A stretch of DNA of 64,000 nt from Corylus avellana (GCF_901000735.1 NC_081543.1:18070457-18134456); one strand, 5' to 3'; positions 44,783-57,473 are shown, counted from the stretch's first letter. Numbers and translations are program-made. Notes: generated by a model not told the origin, from the letters alone.

Positions 44783-45084
44783 TGTTATTGTTATCGTGCA
44801 CAACAATGTTGAATAATATGGAATCAAAAAAAGAGAGAGGTTAAGAGAGATTCGAGACATAGATTTACGCGGTTCGGCAATGTGCCTACGTCCACAGAAG
44901 AGTACGGCTGTATTTCACTATTTAATAATTTAGAGTTACAACATAACATATTTATAGGAAAAGTCTAATTGTAAGTATTTTGGAAAACTCCAAAATACCC
45001 CCCACAATTTATTTGTCCCTAGGCCCATATAAACTAATTACACCAAATGGGCCAGTCGTAGAATATGAGCCACTTGTTCCAACA
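44783..45084 (-). repeat. 3' LTR of the degenerate copia element
   Basis: Starts TGTTATTGTT directly after the hAT WTSSQ codons and ends TTGTTCCAACA. The minus strand outside it reads CGCCAAGGTGGAGAT, a polypurine tract. The partner LTR is not in the window, so the borders rest on these signals alone. Confidence 0.6.
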
Positions 45085-45141
45085 ATCTCCACCTTGGCGA
45101 GCATTCACCTCTTTGAAGATAATCAAGTATTGGGCCTCCAC

Positions 45142-46573
45142 CTAAAACTGATAAGTTTGGAGATGCCGCCTTCTCTTCTCTCCTTTATAGCACCCGGAGA
45201 CATTTGTCAAGTCCAAGCAATGCTTGAACTTATCTGTAGTACCAGGCTTCATCAACATCTCCGCAATATTCTCAGAAGTGTGAATCTTCTCAAGTAACAA
45301 TTTACTTGTAGCAACCAATTCCCTGATCTTGTGGAACCTCACATCAATGTTCTTGGTTTTCACATGGTACACCTCATTCTTTGCCAAGTAAATGGCACTC
45401 TTACTTTCACAATACAACGAAACTCCACCTTCCTGAATACACAGCTTCCTGACTAACCCTGTAAGCCACAAAGCTTCCTTTGCAACCTCAGCTGCCTCCA
45501 TGTACTCCGCCTCAGTGTGGACATCGCAACCGTGGACTAGATCATAGACCTCCAACATATGGGTCCTCTTGCAAGAGTGAACACATAATATGTGGTCGAC
45601 CTCCTGTCATCCAAATCCCCTGTATAATTTGCATCTACATACCCGACGACTGAAAAAATAACTTTTCTGTCTAACAAAAGTGATGCCATACTCTGTAGTA
45701 CCTTTCAAGTATCTAAAAATCTATTTGACTACATCCCAGTGCTGTATGCCCGGATTTGCCATCTATTTTCACACGGCATTGACTACATAAGCCAAATCTG
45801 GCTTGGTACATACCATAGCATACATTAGACACCCTATTGCACTGGTATATGAGACCTTAGACATGTCTTCAGTTTCTTCAACTGTTTTTGGACATTGTGA
45901 GGTAGACAAATGAAAATAATTCGCCTAAGGTGCACTCACCGGTTTTGCATTCTCCATGCTAAACCTCTCCAACACCTTCATCACATTGCCGGCTTGAGAT
46001 ATCCACAATCTTTTGGCATCCCTGTCCGTACGAATCTCTATCCCAAGAATTTTCTTGGTTACGCCCAAATCCTTCATGTCAGATTCTCTACTCAACAAAA
46101 CCTTCAGCTTGTTGACCTCCACTATACTCTTTTCTGCAATAAGCATATCATTCACATATAGTAACAGAAAAATAAATGAGCCATCATCAAGGCTCCTCAC
46201 ATACACACAACAGTCATATTCACATCTCTTATAGCCAATTCTGATCATGTAGGAGTAAAACCACTTGTACCACTGCCTTGGAGACTACTTCAGCCCATAA
46301 AGCGACTTCTTCAATTTACAAACCAAGTGCTCCTGTTTAGCTTGACAAAACCCTCTGGCTGCTTCATATAAATTTGCTCCTCCAAATCACCATGGAGAAA
46401 AACTGTCTTGACATCCATCTACTCCAATGCCATATCATAATGAGCTACCAATGCCAATGCCGCTCTGATGGAAGTATGTCTGACCACTGAAAAAAATATT
46501 TCCTCATAATCAACCCCTTTCTACTGTGCATAACCCTTTGCAACTAGGCGAGCCTTGAACTTTTTCCCCCCTT
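45142..46573 (-). pseudogene. Copia reverse transcriptase and RNase H with mutated active site
   Basis: RNase H at 45558-45142 has HTEAEYMEAAEVAKEALWL, KSAIYLAKN and KTKNIDVRFHKIRE. RT at 46248-45925 has YKRCEYDCCVYV, LLYVNDMLIA and MKDLGVTKKILGIEI. The invariant Tyr-Val-Asp-Asp motif is YVND, so the first catalytic Asp is lost. Upstream pieces (FKARLVAKGYAQ) extend to the break at 46573 with several stops. Confidence 0.8.
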
Positions 46574-47439
46574 TGTTAGTTCCAGTGTTGGCTTAATTCA
46601 GTTCCAAAATGCAGAGGCTACTGTTCACAGGCTCAAACATTGATATAGAATGCTCAGAATCCAATCTTCATGGTTCAAAATGTAGATTCACGTGTCATGA
46701 ACGTCCCTACAAAATTTCAGCTCAATCAGACTATAAACGCGCATTGATCAGAGCTGTTGATCAAGGATGGACAGCATTTCGAAAATGCAATTTCTCCCAT
46801 TGCATGCCCTGTTCGGACAGGCCTTCCCCATGTCTGGACAGCATTTCCAAAAACTCTGTTTCTACTCTACAAGGCCCTGTCCGGACAGCCCATTAACCTG
46901 TTCGGACACCCCGTAAGTTTTAGGCCCGAAGACGTGATTTTAATTGTGTTAGGTCTAGGGTTTTGTTAGGGGTATATATACATCTTTATAGAGAGAGAGA
47001 TTGACGAAATTCTACCATAGGTTTCATGAAAGGCTATACTTAGAGAGAAAATCTATGTGAGCCCGATTATTCCTCTTAAAGAATTATTGTTAGTTTCATT
47101 GAGCTTTATTGAGAAGTCTATCAGAAGGGTTCTGTAAAGGAGAATCATGTTGAAGAAGATTGTGAGCAAGGAGACGAGTTGTAGGCTTGTCGATTTTACA
47201 GAGCCAAGGTCTTGCAAAGAGTTGTAAGTGTTCCTAGTGTCCTCTGGATAATCTTTTGATAGTGATTTCCTAGGTTTGATTGTCCCGGAGAGGTTTTACT
47301 TTAGATCGGTTTCTAAAAGGTTTCCTCTTCGTCACCAAAATCCTTGTGTGTGATTGTTTATCTTTTGGTAATTGTTTGCTTTGATAAATATTTGTTAATT
47401 CTGCATAAACTGTGATATTTATCTGTTTAGAGTTTTTCA
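46574..47439 (+). repeat. 5' LTR of the gag-only element
   Basis: TATATATACATC at about 46971 is a likely TATA region, followed by a GAGAGAG stretch at the expected transcript start. The LTR shows a CTGTCCGGAC/TGTTCGGACA-type repeat at about 46800-46910. Confidence 0.85.
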
Positions 47440-47441
47440 AT

Positions 47442-47453
47442 TGGTATCAGAGC
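47442..47453 (+). promoter_or_regulatory. Primer-binding site, initiator tRNA-Met type
   Basis: TGGTATCAGAGC starts two bases after the LTR end and is complementary to the initiator tRNA-Met 3' end. Confidence 0.9.
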
Positions 47454-47500
47454 GGGTTCACTCCGTGAAGGATTAAATTCTTGAGTGTGATCTTTGTTTC

Positions 47501-49257
47501 TTGTTTAAGATGTCTCAAACCCTTAACACTGTGCCTAATTTTGATGGATCAAATTATGGCTATTGGAAGTCCCGTATGAGATTTTTCTTAAAATCTATAG
47601 ACGTTTGGCATGTCATTAAATCTGGATTTAAAGCTCCAGATAAGCCAACAACTGAATGGTATAATGTTGAAAAACAAAACTCGTATGGCAATTGACAAAG
47701 CTATGAATGCTCTATGCTTGGCAATTTCACAAACTGAGTTCTCTAGAATTTCAAATTGTGATAGTACCAAGGATGCATGGGAGATCCTAGAAACTACGTA
47801 TGAAGGAACTAATCTTGTTAAAGCTTCAAAACTTCAAATGTTAGTTTCTCAGTTTGAGGATATTAAAATGTTAAAGGATGAGACATTCAATGAATTTTTT
47901 GGTAAACTTAGTGAAATTAGAAATTCCATGATCAATCTAGAAAAGAAAGTTGCTGACACTAAGCTTATCAGAAAAGTTATGAGATCACTCCCTAAAAGAT
48001 TCAGAATGAAGGTAACTGCTATTGAGTCATGCACTGATCGTAATACCATGAGGATAGAAGAGTTAGTTGGTGCTCTTCAAACTTATGAGTTTTCCTTGCC
48101 TCAACCTAGAAAAAAATAAGGATATTGCCCTTAGAACTCTTAGGAAGAACTCTGATGAGTTATCTGATGAGGATTCACCAAATGATGAGGAACTTGCCTT
48201 GATAGCTAAAAGGTATTTTAGGAATGAACATAGAATTTCCAAGAAATTTTGAAAACAAAAAGAGAGTACTCATGATAGAAATGAAAGAGACCCATGTGGT
48301 TCAAAATGTTATGAGTGTTCTGGCTATGGTTATGTGCGAAAGGATTGTGCTAACCTCAAGAGTAATAAGCCAAAAGGTCAAAAAGCCTTCAATATTACCT
48401 TAAGTGACACTGATGAGGAAGAAACTTATAATTATGTGGCATTTGTTGCATCCTATGATTCTGATGATTCTAATCAATCAGATGTTCAGTCTGCCTCTGA
48501 TAATGAATCAAACAGGGTTAATGATCTTCAAAACTCCTTTAACAATTTAATGGAAAAGTTTTCTATGCTTAGAAATACTAACTTGAAAATTGTTAAGGAT
48601 TTTAAGAATCTTGAGCTTGAAAGGGATAATTTGTTGAAATCTTTAAGTGATTCACATGCTGTTTGCAATACTGTCAAATCTGAAAATCATGTGTTAATTG
48701 CTAAAAATAAAGCCCTTCAAAATGATCTGATTGCATTTAGAAATCACTTGAGTAAATTCTCTAGTGAAAAGCTTGATAAAATGTTGCATATTCAAAAGCA
48801 TTCTAGTAATAGATCTGGCTTAGGACTTGATAAAATTGCTTTTTTGTCTTCTAACCGTGCTTCTACTTCAAAGACTATTTTTGTTAAACCAGTGAAAGTA
48901 GAAGAATCTTCAAGTGAAGAAAAGCAAGCAGTTGCTCCGACTCCTCAAGGTAAGAAAGGTAAGAAAATCTACATTGAGCCTCATGCATCTTACCCTACAC
49001 CTAGAGTCGTGCATCCTCCTAAGAAATTACCTTCTCAAAGGTTTGTCCTTACATGTCATCACTATGGAAATGTGGGTCACTATGGAAATGTGGGTCACAT
49101 TCGACCTCATTGCTTTAATTTGAAACCTCATGTGCATATAAATGAAAATTCCTATTCTAGGAAAGAAAGCGAGGGTTTGGTCATAATGATGAGAAAATTG
49201 CTATCTAGGCTAGATAAGTTTGAGCAAAGCCATAAGTCTAGACCTAAGATTTCTTGA
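47501..49257 (+). pseudogene. Gag of the TR-GAG element, broken
   Basis: The N-terminus (PNFDGSNYGYWKSRMRFFLK) is at 47501-47695. A frame change leads to a UBN2 domain (WEILETTYEGTNLVKASKLQ, KVMRSLPKRFRMKV) up to 48119, where a stop follows. The next part (48124-48252) is broken. The last part (48334-49257) has a first zinc knuckle start upstream, a long coiled coil (LQNSFNNLMEKFSMLRNTNL) and a second knuckle CHHYGNVGHYGNVGHIRPHC. That knuckle contains a 21 bp tandem duplication and a Cys to Tyr change. Gag would build the particle; here it is not functional. Confidence 0.8.
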
Positions 49258-49484
49258 CTTTGGGTTAGGAAGGATGATATCATTCATCCTTTGAGATGGA
49301 GTGGTGATGATCTCACCTTATGTTAGGTGAGTCACCCACATGCCTAGGATTGATTTTTTTGCATATCTTTGCATATCCTAGAGCATGTTGTTTTTCGTTT
49401 TCCATTGCATTTTTGTTTTATTTTGTTTTGAAATTGTATTTTGTTTGTGTGCATTTCTTTTGTGAAAAATAACAAAAAGACAAA

Positions 49485-49532
<48 letters not shown>

Positions 49533-50614
49533 TTCTTTTCTTTATTTTGTCTTATGCACCTAGATAGTTCATTAATTTCTCATGTTGCTTTTTATGGATT
49601 TAATTCCTTGCATCTTGAACTGTTCTTAATATGTATGAGATGAAAATTTGTGTCAATGGACTTGTTTTTGTCGTTACCTAATGTCTGAGCTTATGTGCTA
49701 CATTTTGCCTATGCTTTATCTCTTGTGCACATTTAAACTTAAATTGAGGTTTTGTTTCACTTTATTTGTGAGGTCAGTTAGGTAACCATATGAGGTTTTT
49801 GACTAGTCATATTTTTCAAATTGACCATATGCTATTGAACCTAGGGCTTAAAAATTCCTGCCTTTTCTTTTATAATAAGCACCAAAAGTTTAAGGACACT
49901 TTCTCAAAGAGAAAACTAAACAAAATAGTGAAACAAGTAAAATTAAAAGATCATATTCCAAAAGGAATTTATTTCACTGTGTCAAACTTGTACAAAATGT
50001 TTTGCAAAGAGAAATGTATAGGATAAGAGTGGCTAGGCCCTAGTATGATAAGGTTTGACTTTTGATTTGATATACTTGTCAAAACCTCGTAGCAGTGAAA
50101 TTTTCTCCTGATTTTGTAAGTTGAAATTTTTCCTCTTTGGATGGGTTACACACACCACACAAGCATGGGTTAAATGGAACATTTTCTTTGCTTGGGTTAA
50201 GCAATATAAGTTTCGTGCCATTTAGGCTCATGTATATTTTGCATATTTGAAGCATGTTTGGGATATTCATTGTGCAATACATAAGTCGTTGATGTGTATA
50301 TCATGTGTGTTCATTTGACTTTTGAGGGAAAGAAATATGTTTTGCTTTTCCAGTTTCTTGTTGATAATTGAGTCATACATTGATGGGGAGTTTTGCTGAT
50401 GTTTCTTTATGATCTTGCATTCTACGTAATTTTTTTATCATGAGTTTTATTTATGTATTCTTGTTCCACATATGCCTTGATGTATTTTGTGAAGTGTTTC
50501 AGGAAATATGAAGATCTTTTGTCATTCTGTGACAAAAAGGGGGAGTAAATATGGGGAGATGATGGGATTGGCTTGGCATTTTGGTTTTGTCACCGAATTG
50601 CCAAAGGGGGAGTT
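49258..50614 (+). other. Non-coding 3' internal region of the gag-only element
   Basis: An (ATT)n microsatellite lies at 49486-49531. Open stretches near 49790 and 50079 match no retroviral protein. GACAAAAAGGGGGAGTAAAT and the CCAAAGGGGGAGT tract near the end are purine-rich priming-like sites, and only the latter touches the LTR. Confidence 0.7.
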
Positions 50615-51488
50615 TGTTAGTTCTTATGTTGGCTTAATTCAGTTCCAAAATGCAGAGGCTACTGTTCACGGGCTCAAACATTGATATAGAATGCTCAGAA
50701 TCCAATCTCCACCGTTCATAATGTAGATTCATGTGTCATGAACGTCCCTGCAAGATTTCAGTTCAATCGAACCATAAACGCCCATCGATCGGAGCTGTTG
50801 ATCAAGGTTGGACAGCATTTCCAAAATGCAATTTCACCCATTGCATGCCCTGTCTGGACATGCCTTCCCCATGTCCGGACAGCATTTCCAGAAACTTTGT
50901 TTCTGCTCCACAAGGCCCTATCCAGAAAGCCCATTAACCTGTCTGGACACCCCGTAAGTTTTAGGCCCAAAAACGTAATTTTAAGTGTGTTATGTCTAAG
51001 GTTTTGTCGGGAGTATATATACATCTTTATAAAGAGAGAGATTGACGAAATTCTACCATAGGTTTAGTGAGAGGCTGTACTTAGAGAGAAAATTTGTGTT
51101 GAGCCTGATTATTCCTCTTAGAGAATTATTGTTAGTTTCATTGAGCTTTATTGAGAAGTCTATTGGAAGGGTCCGGTAAAGGAGAATGACGTTGAAGAAG
51201 ATTGTGAGTAAGGAGACGAGTTGTAGGCTTGTTGATCTTACAGAGCCAAGGTCTTGCAAAGGGTTGTAAGTGTTCCTAGTGTCTGTAATCTTTGGATAAT
51301 CTTTTGATAGTTATTTCTTGGGTTTGGCTACCACGGAGAGGTTTTACTTTTAGATCGGTTTCTAAAAGGTTTCATCTTCGTCACAAAAATCCTTGTGTAT
51401 GATTGTTTATATTTTGGTAATTGTTTGTTTTGATAAATATTTGTTAATTCTGCATAAACTGTGATATTTATCTATTTAGAGTTTTTCA
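50615..51488 (+). repeat. 3' LTR of the gag-only element
   Basis: Matches 46574-47439 over its full length with scattered substitutions and small indels. It ends GAGTTTTTCA, after which the copia integrase resumes. Confidence 0.85.
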
Positions 51489-52726
51489 CTCAAAAATCCT
51501 GAACTCATTGTTTGTGTACTCAGTGCCATTATTTGTCCTGCGGCACTTAACCTTCTTCCCAATCTAGTTCTCCACTTCAGCTTTCCACAACTTGAACTTG
51601 ACAAATGTTTTTGATTTGTGCTGCATGAAGTACTCCCAAACCTTTCTGGAGAGATTATCAATAAAGATCACGAAATACATATGTCTTCCCAGTGATGCTG
51701 TCCTCACTGGTCCCCACATCATAATGAACATAGTCCAGAATGCCCCTTCATCACTACCATCGCATCCTTAGTCACCTTTATTACTCCACCTTCAGACTTA
51801 TGACCATAACCATTTGAATCTATGGTGCCTAATAAAATTAGATTCTTTTCCACGTCTGGTACATGTCTAGCATCACATAACGTTCTAACCACACCATCAA
51901 ACATCTTAATTCTAAAATTACCTATGCCAGTAATTTTGCAATGTGCACCATCACCCATAGAACTATATCAGAATTAACTGACCTATAGGTGTCAAACCAA
52001 TCTTTGTTGGACGTCACGTGAAACGAACATGCTGAGTACAGAATCCAAGAATCCACAGGATGCTCTGAATTTGATGCAACAGAAAGCATATCACCATCTG
52101 CATCATCTAAATTGTCTTCCCCTACATTCGCAGATTTTGAGGAACCTTTATTGTCGTCGTCCTTTTTCTTCTTCCTATCTGGATAGTCCCGCTTCATGTG
52201 CCCTTTCTTTCCGCACTTATAACAGTTGATGTCCTTCCTCCTCCTGGACTTTGACCGAGAATTCTTGCCTTTTGAATCACCCTTGTTATTGCTTCTTCCA
52301 TGCTCATAGTTACCCTTTACAACTAGCCATTCTCCTTGAGAATTTTCATTAATATTTTTCTTCCTTTTATGGAAAGCCAACAGGGCTCCTGTAACGTCCT
52401 CTAACTCCAAGGTCTCCTTTCCCCATTTTAGAGTAGTAACCAAATTCTAATGTAGGAGAAGTTGGTAGTGAATTCAATAGCATCAACGCCTTGTATTTGT
52501 CTTTGAACTTCACATCAACCCTCTTCAAATTGCCGATTACCTGATTGAACGCGTTGATGTGTTGGCTTAGATCTGAGCCCTCCGTCATCTTCAAGCCATA
52601 CAACCGCTGCTTTAGATAGAACTTGTACGTCAACGACTTTGACATATACCAACTTTCCAGTTTCAAACATGAGATTCTTCATCCATTACGTGATACATCT
52701 TGTCATCTCCTAGACAAAGCCGAATT
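51489..52726 (-). pseudogene. Copia gag, protease and integrase start, broken
   Basis: Gag at 52666-52367 has KSLTYKFYLKQRLYGLKM and HINAFNQVIGNL. A frame change leads to the CCHC knuckle CYKCGKKGHMKRDYP at 52215, in which the last Cys is Tyr. The protease start is WILYSACSFHVTS, where the catalytic Asp (WILDS) is Tyr. The pre-integrase part at 51958-51719 has HCKITGIGNFRIKMFDG and ARHVPDVEKNLI. Integrase ends near 51500 at GTEYTNNEF-like sequence. Gag begins abruptly at 52726. Confidence 0.8.
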
Positions 52727-54419
52727 GTGACACCCAAGGAATTTATTAAATGACTAAAAATACTTTGGTATAAATATTAGTCTAAATCATACATCTTTAG
52801 TTTGAATTAAGAAGTGATTGGTTTAGGCTAGAGGATTTAGCTCATAGAAAAATGCTATGCTAATAAAAGGAGAGGGAGATGAATTTTGGAAATAGTAAAC
52901 GCACACAGCAGAGTAAGATTTCAGTGAAGTTATTGTTCATGCGTATTGTACACACGTACTATTCATGTGCACTGTTCACCCATACTATTCATGTGCACTA
53001 TTCACATGCATTGTTCATGTCTTCATGTCACTGTTCACATGTACTATTGATACCAAAAATAAAATCATGGTTGTTTAAGTTTTGTTCCTACTTAGTCTTG
53101 TTGTAGTTAAGTTTTGTTTCATTCTATTGGTGGCAATCAAGTGTTGTTTTACTAACAGCTCTCAATTAAGTTAATTCCAGCCATGTCCCAACATCACCCT
53201 ATAAATAGCCCACGTAGTGAATGAACTGTTTAGAAAAAAAAAAAGAAAGAAAAAAAAAAACACTCTCCCTTTCTCACGCAGTAAAAAAAAGAGAGAAAAA
53301 GAAAAAGAAAAAGAAATACATAGAATATAGGCTTGGAGCTTATTCAAAGTGGGATTGCTAGGTATAAATTCTTTTATCCTTAGTTTATGTCAATTCTAGT
53401 TATTAGAATTTAAATTATGTCGTTATGATGTCTAAATTGCTCGGGAAAGTGTGATTGAATATCTTAGGGAAGGATATTATATACAATCATCCTTTTTAAA
53501 TATTACAAATACATCATTGTGCTACCTAAATTTTATTAGGTATTTTACAATAGCGCCGTTGTGATGCCCAAGTAAATCTAGAGATTTTTTTAAAATATTA
53601 CACTAATGCCGTAGTAATGCCCGTATGAAAATATATATATAAAAAAAATGCTATATAGTCATTATGATGCCCAAATAGTATTAAGATGTCTAGATATGTC
53701 ATTATGATACCCAATTGATACCAAGAAATTGTAAACATGTCGTTATGCTGCAGAAATTTTTAGGATAAGTGAAAAGCATGAAAATAATGTTTCCTGAGGT
53801 ATTTTAAGGATCATAGGATTTTAAATGAGGCTTAGGAATAAAATAAAATAAAATAAATACATGCTAATGTGAAAAATACAATATTAATGCAGAAAATGTA
53901 CAAACAAAGGAGACTTCGTATAAGGAACTTTATGCTCAGAAGGTAAGTTCAAACTTACTGACCTTGCATTATTTTACAAAAGCATGTTTTATATGTTTTG
54001 TTGAGCCCTATTATTTTAATTACATGCATGAATATATTTTGAAATGTTTTACATGTGTTAAATGAAAATGTGTTTCCAAATGAAATGATTTATGGAAAGA
54101 GGTTGAGTTTGGAAGGAGAATGAGATTTACGAAAAGAATGAAGATTTGAAAAATATTATGTTATGTATGAATGCATGTAAAGCCCAGCGGTCAGTGGGGG
54201 ATTATCCACTTGACACCCCGATGTTAGGTAGGGGAAACAAAGTTGCCTAACAACCTAGTAGTTGAGTGGGGTTACATGCTCAACACCTCAAAGCTATGAG
54301 AGGGATAAATTATTAGCAACCTTGAGGTTAAGTTGGGTAACACTTAGCAAACTTCAGGGGATAAGTGGGAGTATAAATTCACTTATGATGTTATGTATGT
54401 TATGAAATATTATGTTATG
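52727..54419 (+). repeat. Ty3-like long LTR fragment, part 1
   Basis: Starts TGTGACACCCAAGG, an LTR-like start. It has a promoter-like CCCTATAAATAGCCC at about 53199 and repeated TATGATGCCCAA-type motifs (53410-53760). No protein is encoded. It truncates the copia gag on its left. It continues at about 55793-56235 and 61144-61360 after two insertions. The family assignment is tentative. Confidence 0.5.
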
Positions 54420-55789
54420 TGATAAGCGCCGAATGTTGCACATTCAAGCCCCTTAATTTGCATATGTTAATTCCTTAGCATTGTTATTTGTTTGATTTTG
54501 TTTTGTTTTTGTGTTTTCAGGTGTTTAATAAAGATACAAGAAAATCATTGTCTTTGGGCTCAAAATGCAGTTTACTGTAGCGGATTCACTGTAGCATTTT
54601 TTCCTGTAGCGGTACTGTAGCAGAGTTACTGTAGCAAAATTATTGTAGCACGTACTGTAGCTACAGTACCCTCGAGCGTAGCTATAGTGCGCTCGAGCGC
54701 ACACGCACGGCAGAGAGTAAAAAGAGTCTGAAATTGATAAGGAAAGTTTTTCTAGGTCTCCCAATCCGAGTGGGTGACTGAAATACGATTTTTTTGGGAT
54801 TCCTAGGGCTTTTAGGGTTCTCCTAATCCCTATAAATAGGCCTCTAAGCATTGAGAAAAAGGAAAGACCGCTTTCTAGAGTAAAAATTCAGTAAATTGTC
54901 TTTGGAGTTTAGAAGATCATGAGCGGCTAAACCCGTTCGTGGGGTGTTGATGTAACCCTATCCAAGCACAATGGTTTGATTGTATTTAATTTCTAGATTT
55001 TCAATTTATGCATGTTGATTGTATAACTATGAGAATTGCTACCTTTTGATTTTGTTTTTAATTATTAAATGCAATTGTTCTTAAATTCCAATATCAATAT
55101 TTGTGAAATTCTTCTCTTGTCTTAGAAAGTATTTTACTTTTGTTGATCTCAAATCATTCTTGTTTTCTGTAATTATGAGGATGATGGTTATACAATGGGT
55201 TTAATTGACATATGATCAATAGGATTTGATAGGCCATGCCTAGGGAAGACAGATTGTACTACACCCTAGTTTAGTGTAATTTAGGTAGACAATCCGTGCC
55301 AACCGAAGATGGGTTACACTTATTCATTGATTGTATGTATCCTGTTAAAGAATTTGATAATTTATACCTAGGGAAGACTGGTCGTACCGCATCTTAGTGG
55401 TTAGTGGTTAAGTGGACGATCCGTGCCAACCGAAGATAGATTATGCTTATTCTTTAATAAGGTAGTTTCTTGTTTATTTATAACATGCATAGAATGAATT
55501 TCTAGGATTAATTATAATTAACCATTGTTGTACGGATAGAGGTGAAGTCAATACTTTACACACTCTCTCTTATTTTAAATCTCTTTTATTTTCATGCACT
55601 TTGAGTTTTAAAGAAAATCAAAACAATTCTCTTTTTAATTAAGTTAATTTTAATCTTTCGAATTTTGATAATAAAACTCCTGCAGTCCTTGAGGTTCGAC
55701 ACCCTCTCTATAGCCGTATCCTACAAAGATTCGTCCTATTGCGAGTGGTTATTTTTATTATTGATATTTTTGGTCACAAAAATACCACA
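54420..55789 (+). repeat. Solo LTR of the TGATAAG-family Ty3 element
   Basis: Starts TGATAAGCGCCGAATGTTGC, matching the starts at 56241 and 59777, and ends near ACCACA. TATAAATAGGCCTC at 54831 is a good TATA box. A row of ACTGTAGC-type repeats (54580-54670) and CTCGAGCGCA motifs (54670-54705) lies in the first part. No internal region or second LTR is attached, so it is a solo LTR. TTATG precedes it, and TTATG occurs three bases after ACCACA on the right, an imperfect target duplication. Confidence 0.65.
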
Positions 55790-55792
55790 TTA

Positions 55793-56235
55793 TTATGTTA
55801 TGATATGATATGTTATGCAAAGTTATGTACTAAAATTATGATGATTTTTAACTGATGTTGTACTCATTATGTTATGAGCTGTTTTACCGCTTCATATTAT
55901 GAAATGTGAAGTTAATTATGTAGTAAGAAAATGCAAGAAAATATTATTACAATTTATTACTATGTATCAAATTATCAGTCATCTGGTTTACCATTTAGCC
56001 ATAAGTTTATTAAAACTCATTTGTAAAAACACTACATACATGGCTGTTTAGTAAATACTGGTGATAAGATTGATTTTCAAATAAAGATGGGCTCACATTA
56101 TAAATGGTCAATTTGCTTGAACTTACTGAGCTGTAGACTCACATTTCTACCTGTAAAACCACAATGATTCTTCAGATGTCACTTCAAAGACTATCGTTGA
56201 GGATCCATACATCTGATTAGAATATTTCCCTGGAG
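55793..56235 (+). repeat. Ty3-like long LTR fragment, part 2
   Basis: Continuation of the sequence interrupted at 54419: the same TTATGTTATGA-rich sequence resumes. No coding content. It is interrupted again at 56240 by the next element. Confidence 0.5.
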
Positions 56236-56240
56236 ACTTG

Positions 56241-57473
56241 TGATAAGTGTTGAATGTTACACATTCTGGCCATTTAATTCACATATGTTAATCTCTTAGT
56301 TTTGTTATAGTTTGATGTTTTGTGTTGTTTTTGTGTTTTTTGGCAGTTTTTAGGTTTTTGAAGAAAAGCAAGCATTTCTCGCAAGTTCCAAGATTAGAAG
56401 GCATTTTAGGGAAAAGCTGGAGCTATAGGATCGATCGCAGGCTAAGCTAAGCACGGCGCACAAGCTACTAGGATCAAGCACACTTGAGCGCCAATCATGC
56501 GGCCATACCCCTTTTCTACTTCAGATTGGGTTTTCAGTCTCCTATTTCGACTAGGAGACTAACCTATGGTTTTGTTAGGGCTTCTAGGGCTTCTAAGGTT
56601 CTCATAATCCTATAAATAGGCTCTACATTGAGAAAGATATACCAAAAATTATATACAATCTTTGTGAGAGAAATTAGAGGCTCAATCAAGAAGCGTTTTT
56701 GGTTTCTTCTTTTCATTTTTATTTTAGTTATGTGTAACTAATATTTTAGTTAGGGCTAGATTGAAGCCCTAATCATGTCTCTTTAGGATTTCAATATTGG
56801 CGCCTTTGCTACAATTATATTTGAGTACTTAACTTAGTTATTTCCTGCTTAATCGAATTCCTCATATGAATGTGCTTGATCAACATGCATGGATGTGTTA
56901 TTTATGTGAATTTGGATGACCGAGTCTTGGGTATAATAGAGTGACAAAAGAACCTCCTCACGGGTTCTTGGATTAATCAACATGGAGAACCGGGAGTAGA
57001 TACCATGCCCTATGCTTCATTTGTTTGTCGATTTTCATATATTTATGCTTTCTTGAAGAACAACTTAGTGTCATGCTAAATCCTTTGAGAGAGAAAATAA
57101 TTAGAGTAGATACTATGCCTAATTCGTTGCTTAGGAAATTCAATAGCTTAAGGAGTAGATACCATGACCTTAGGTTTGCAAGCATTAAGTATACTGGTAT
57201 GATTGTAGCATTGGCATATTGCTTATCTTAATTAAGTATGATTAGCGGTGGATATCAAAACCCTAACCCTTTTGTTCTTATTATTTCAATTCAATCTTTC
57301 AATTCGTGACATTTAAATATTTAATTTGGAAAATCATTTTAAGCATAATTTACACAATCTTAGTGGGAATGATCTCGTACTTGCTCTCTATACTATCGTT
57401 TTGATCTTGTACACTTGCGAGTAAAATGTAGCAATTATTCGCCCATTAATTTAGGTGGGTAATTGTCACAACA
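56241..57473 (+). repeat. 5' LTR of the gag-only Ty3-like element
   Basis: CCTATAAATAGGCTC at 56613 is a good TATA box. A short GC-containing patch with GAGCGCC-type motifs lies at about 56440-56515. The LTR ends AATTGTCACAACA next to the primer site. Confidence 0.9.

Larger units (their letters stand above)
46574..51488 (+). mobile_element. Gag-only LTR retrotransposon (TR-GAG type) inside the copia element
   Basis: LTRs at 46574-47439 and 50615-51488, both TGTTAGTT to GAGTTTTTCA, 866 and 874 bp and about 90-95% alike by eye. A tRNA-Met primer site follows the first and a purine tract (CCAAAGGGGGAGT) precedes the second. Between them only gag is found; 49258-50614 has no protease, integrase or RT. 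Such elements depend on proteins from other copia elements. The flanking five bases (CCCTT and CTCAA) do not match. Confidence 0.85.
44783..52726 (-). mobile_element. Degenerate Ty1/copia element, interrupted by a second LTR element
   Basis: The 3' LTR is 44783-45084, next to a polypurine tract on the minus strand. RNase H and RT lie at 45142-46573. The element then breaks at 46574 and resumes at 51489 with integrase, protease and gag up to 52726. The C-terminal integrase and the RT N-terminus (probably about 1 kb) are missing at the junction. The 5' LTR and the gag N-terminus are also lost, because an LTR-like sequence begins at 52727. Confidence 0.8.
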
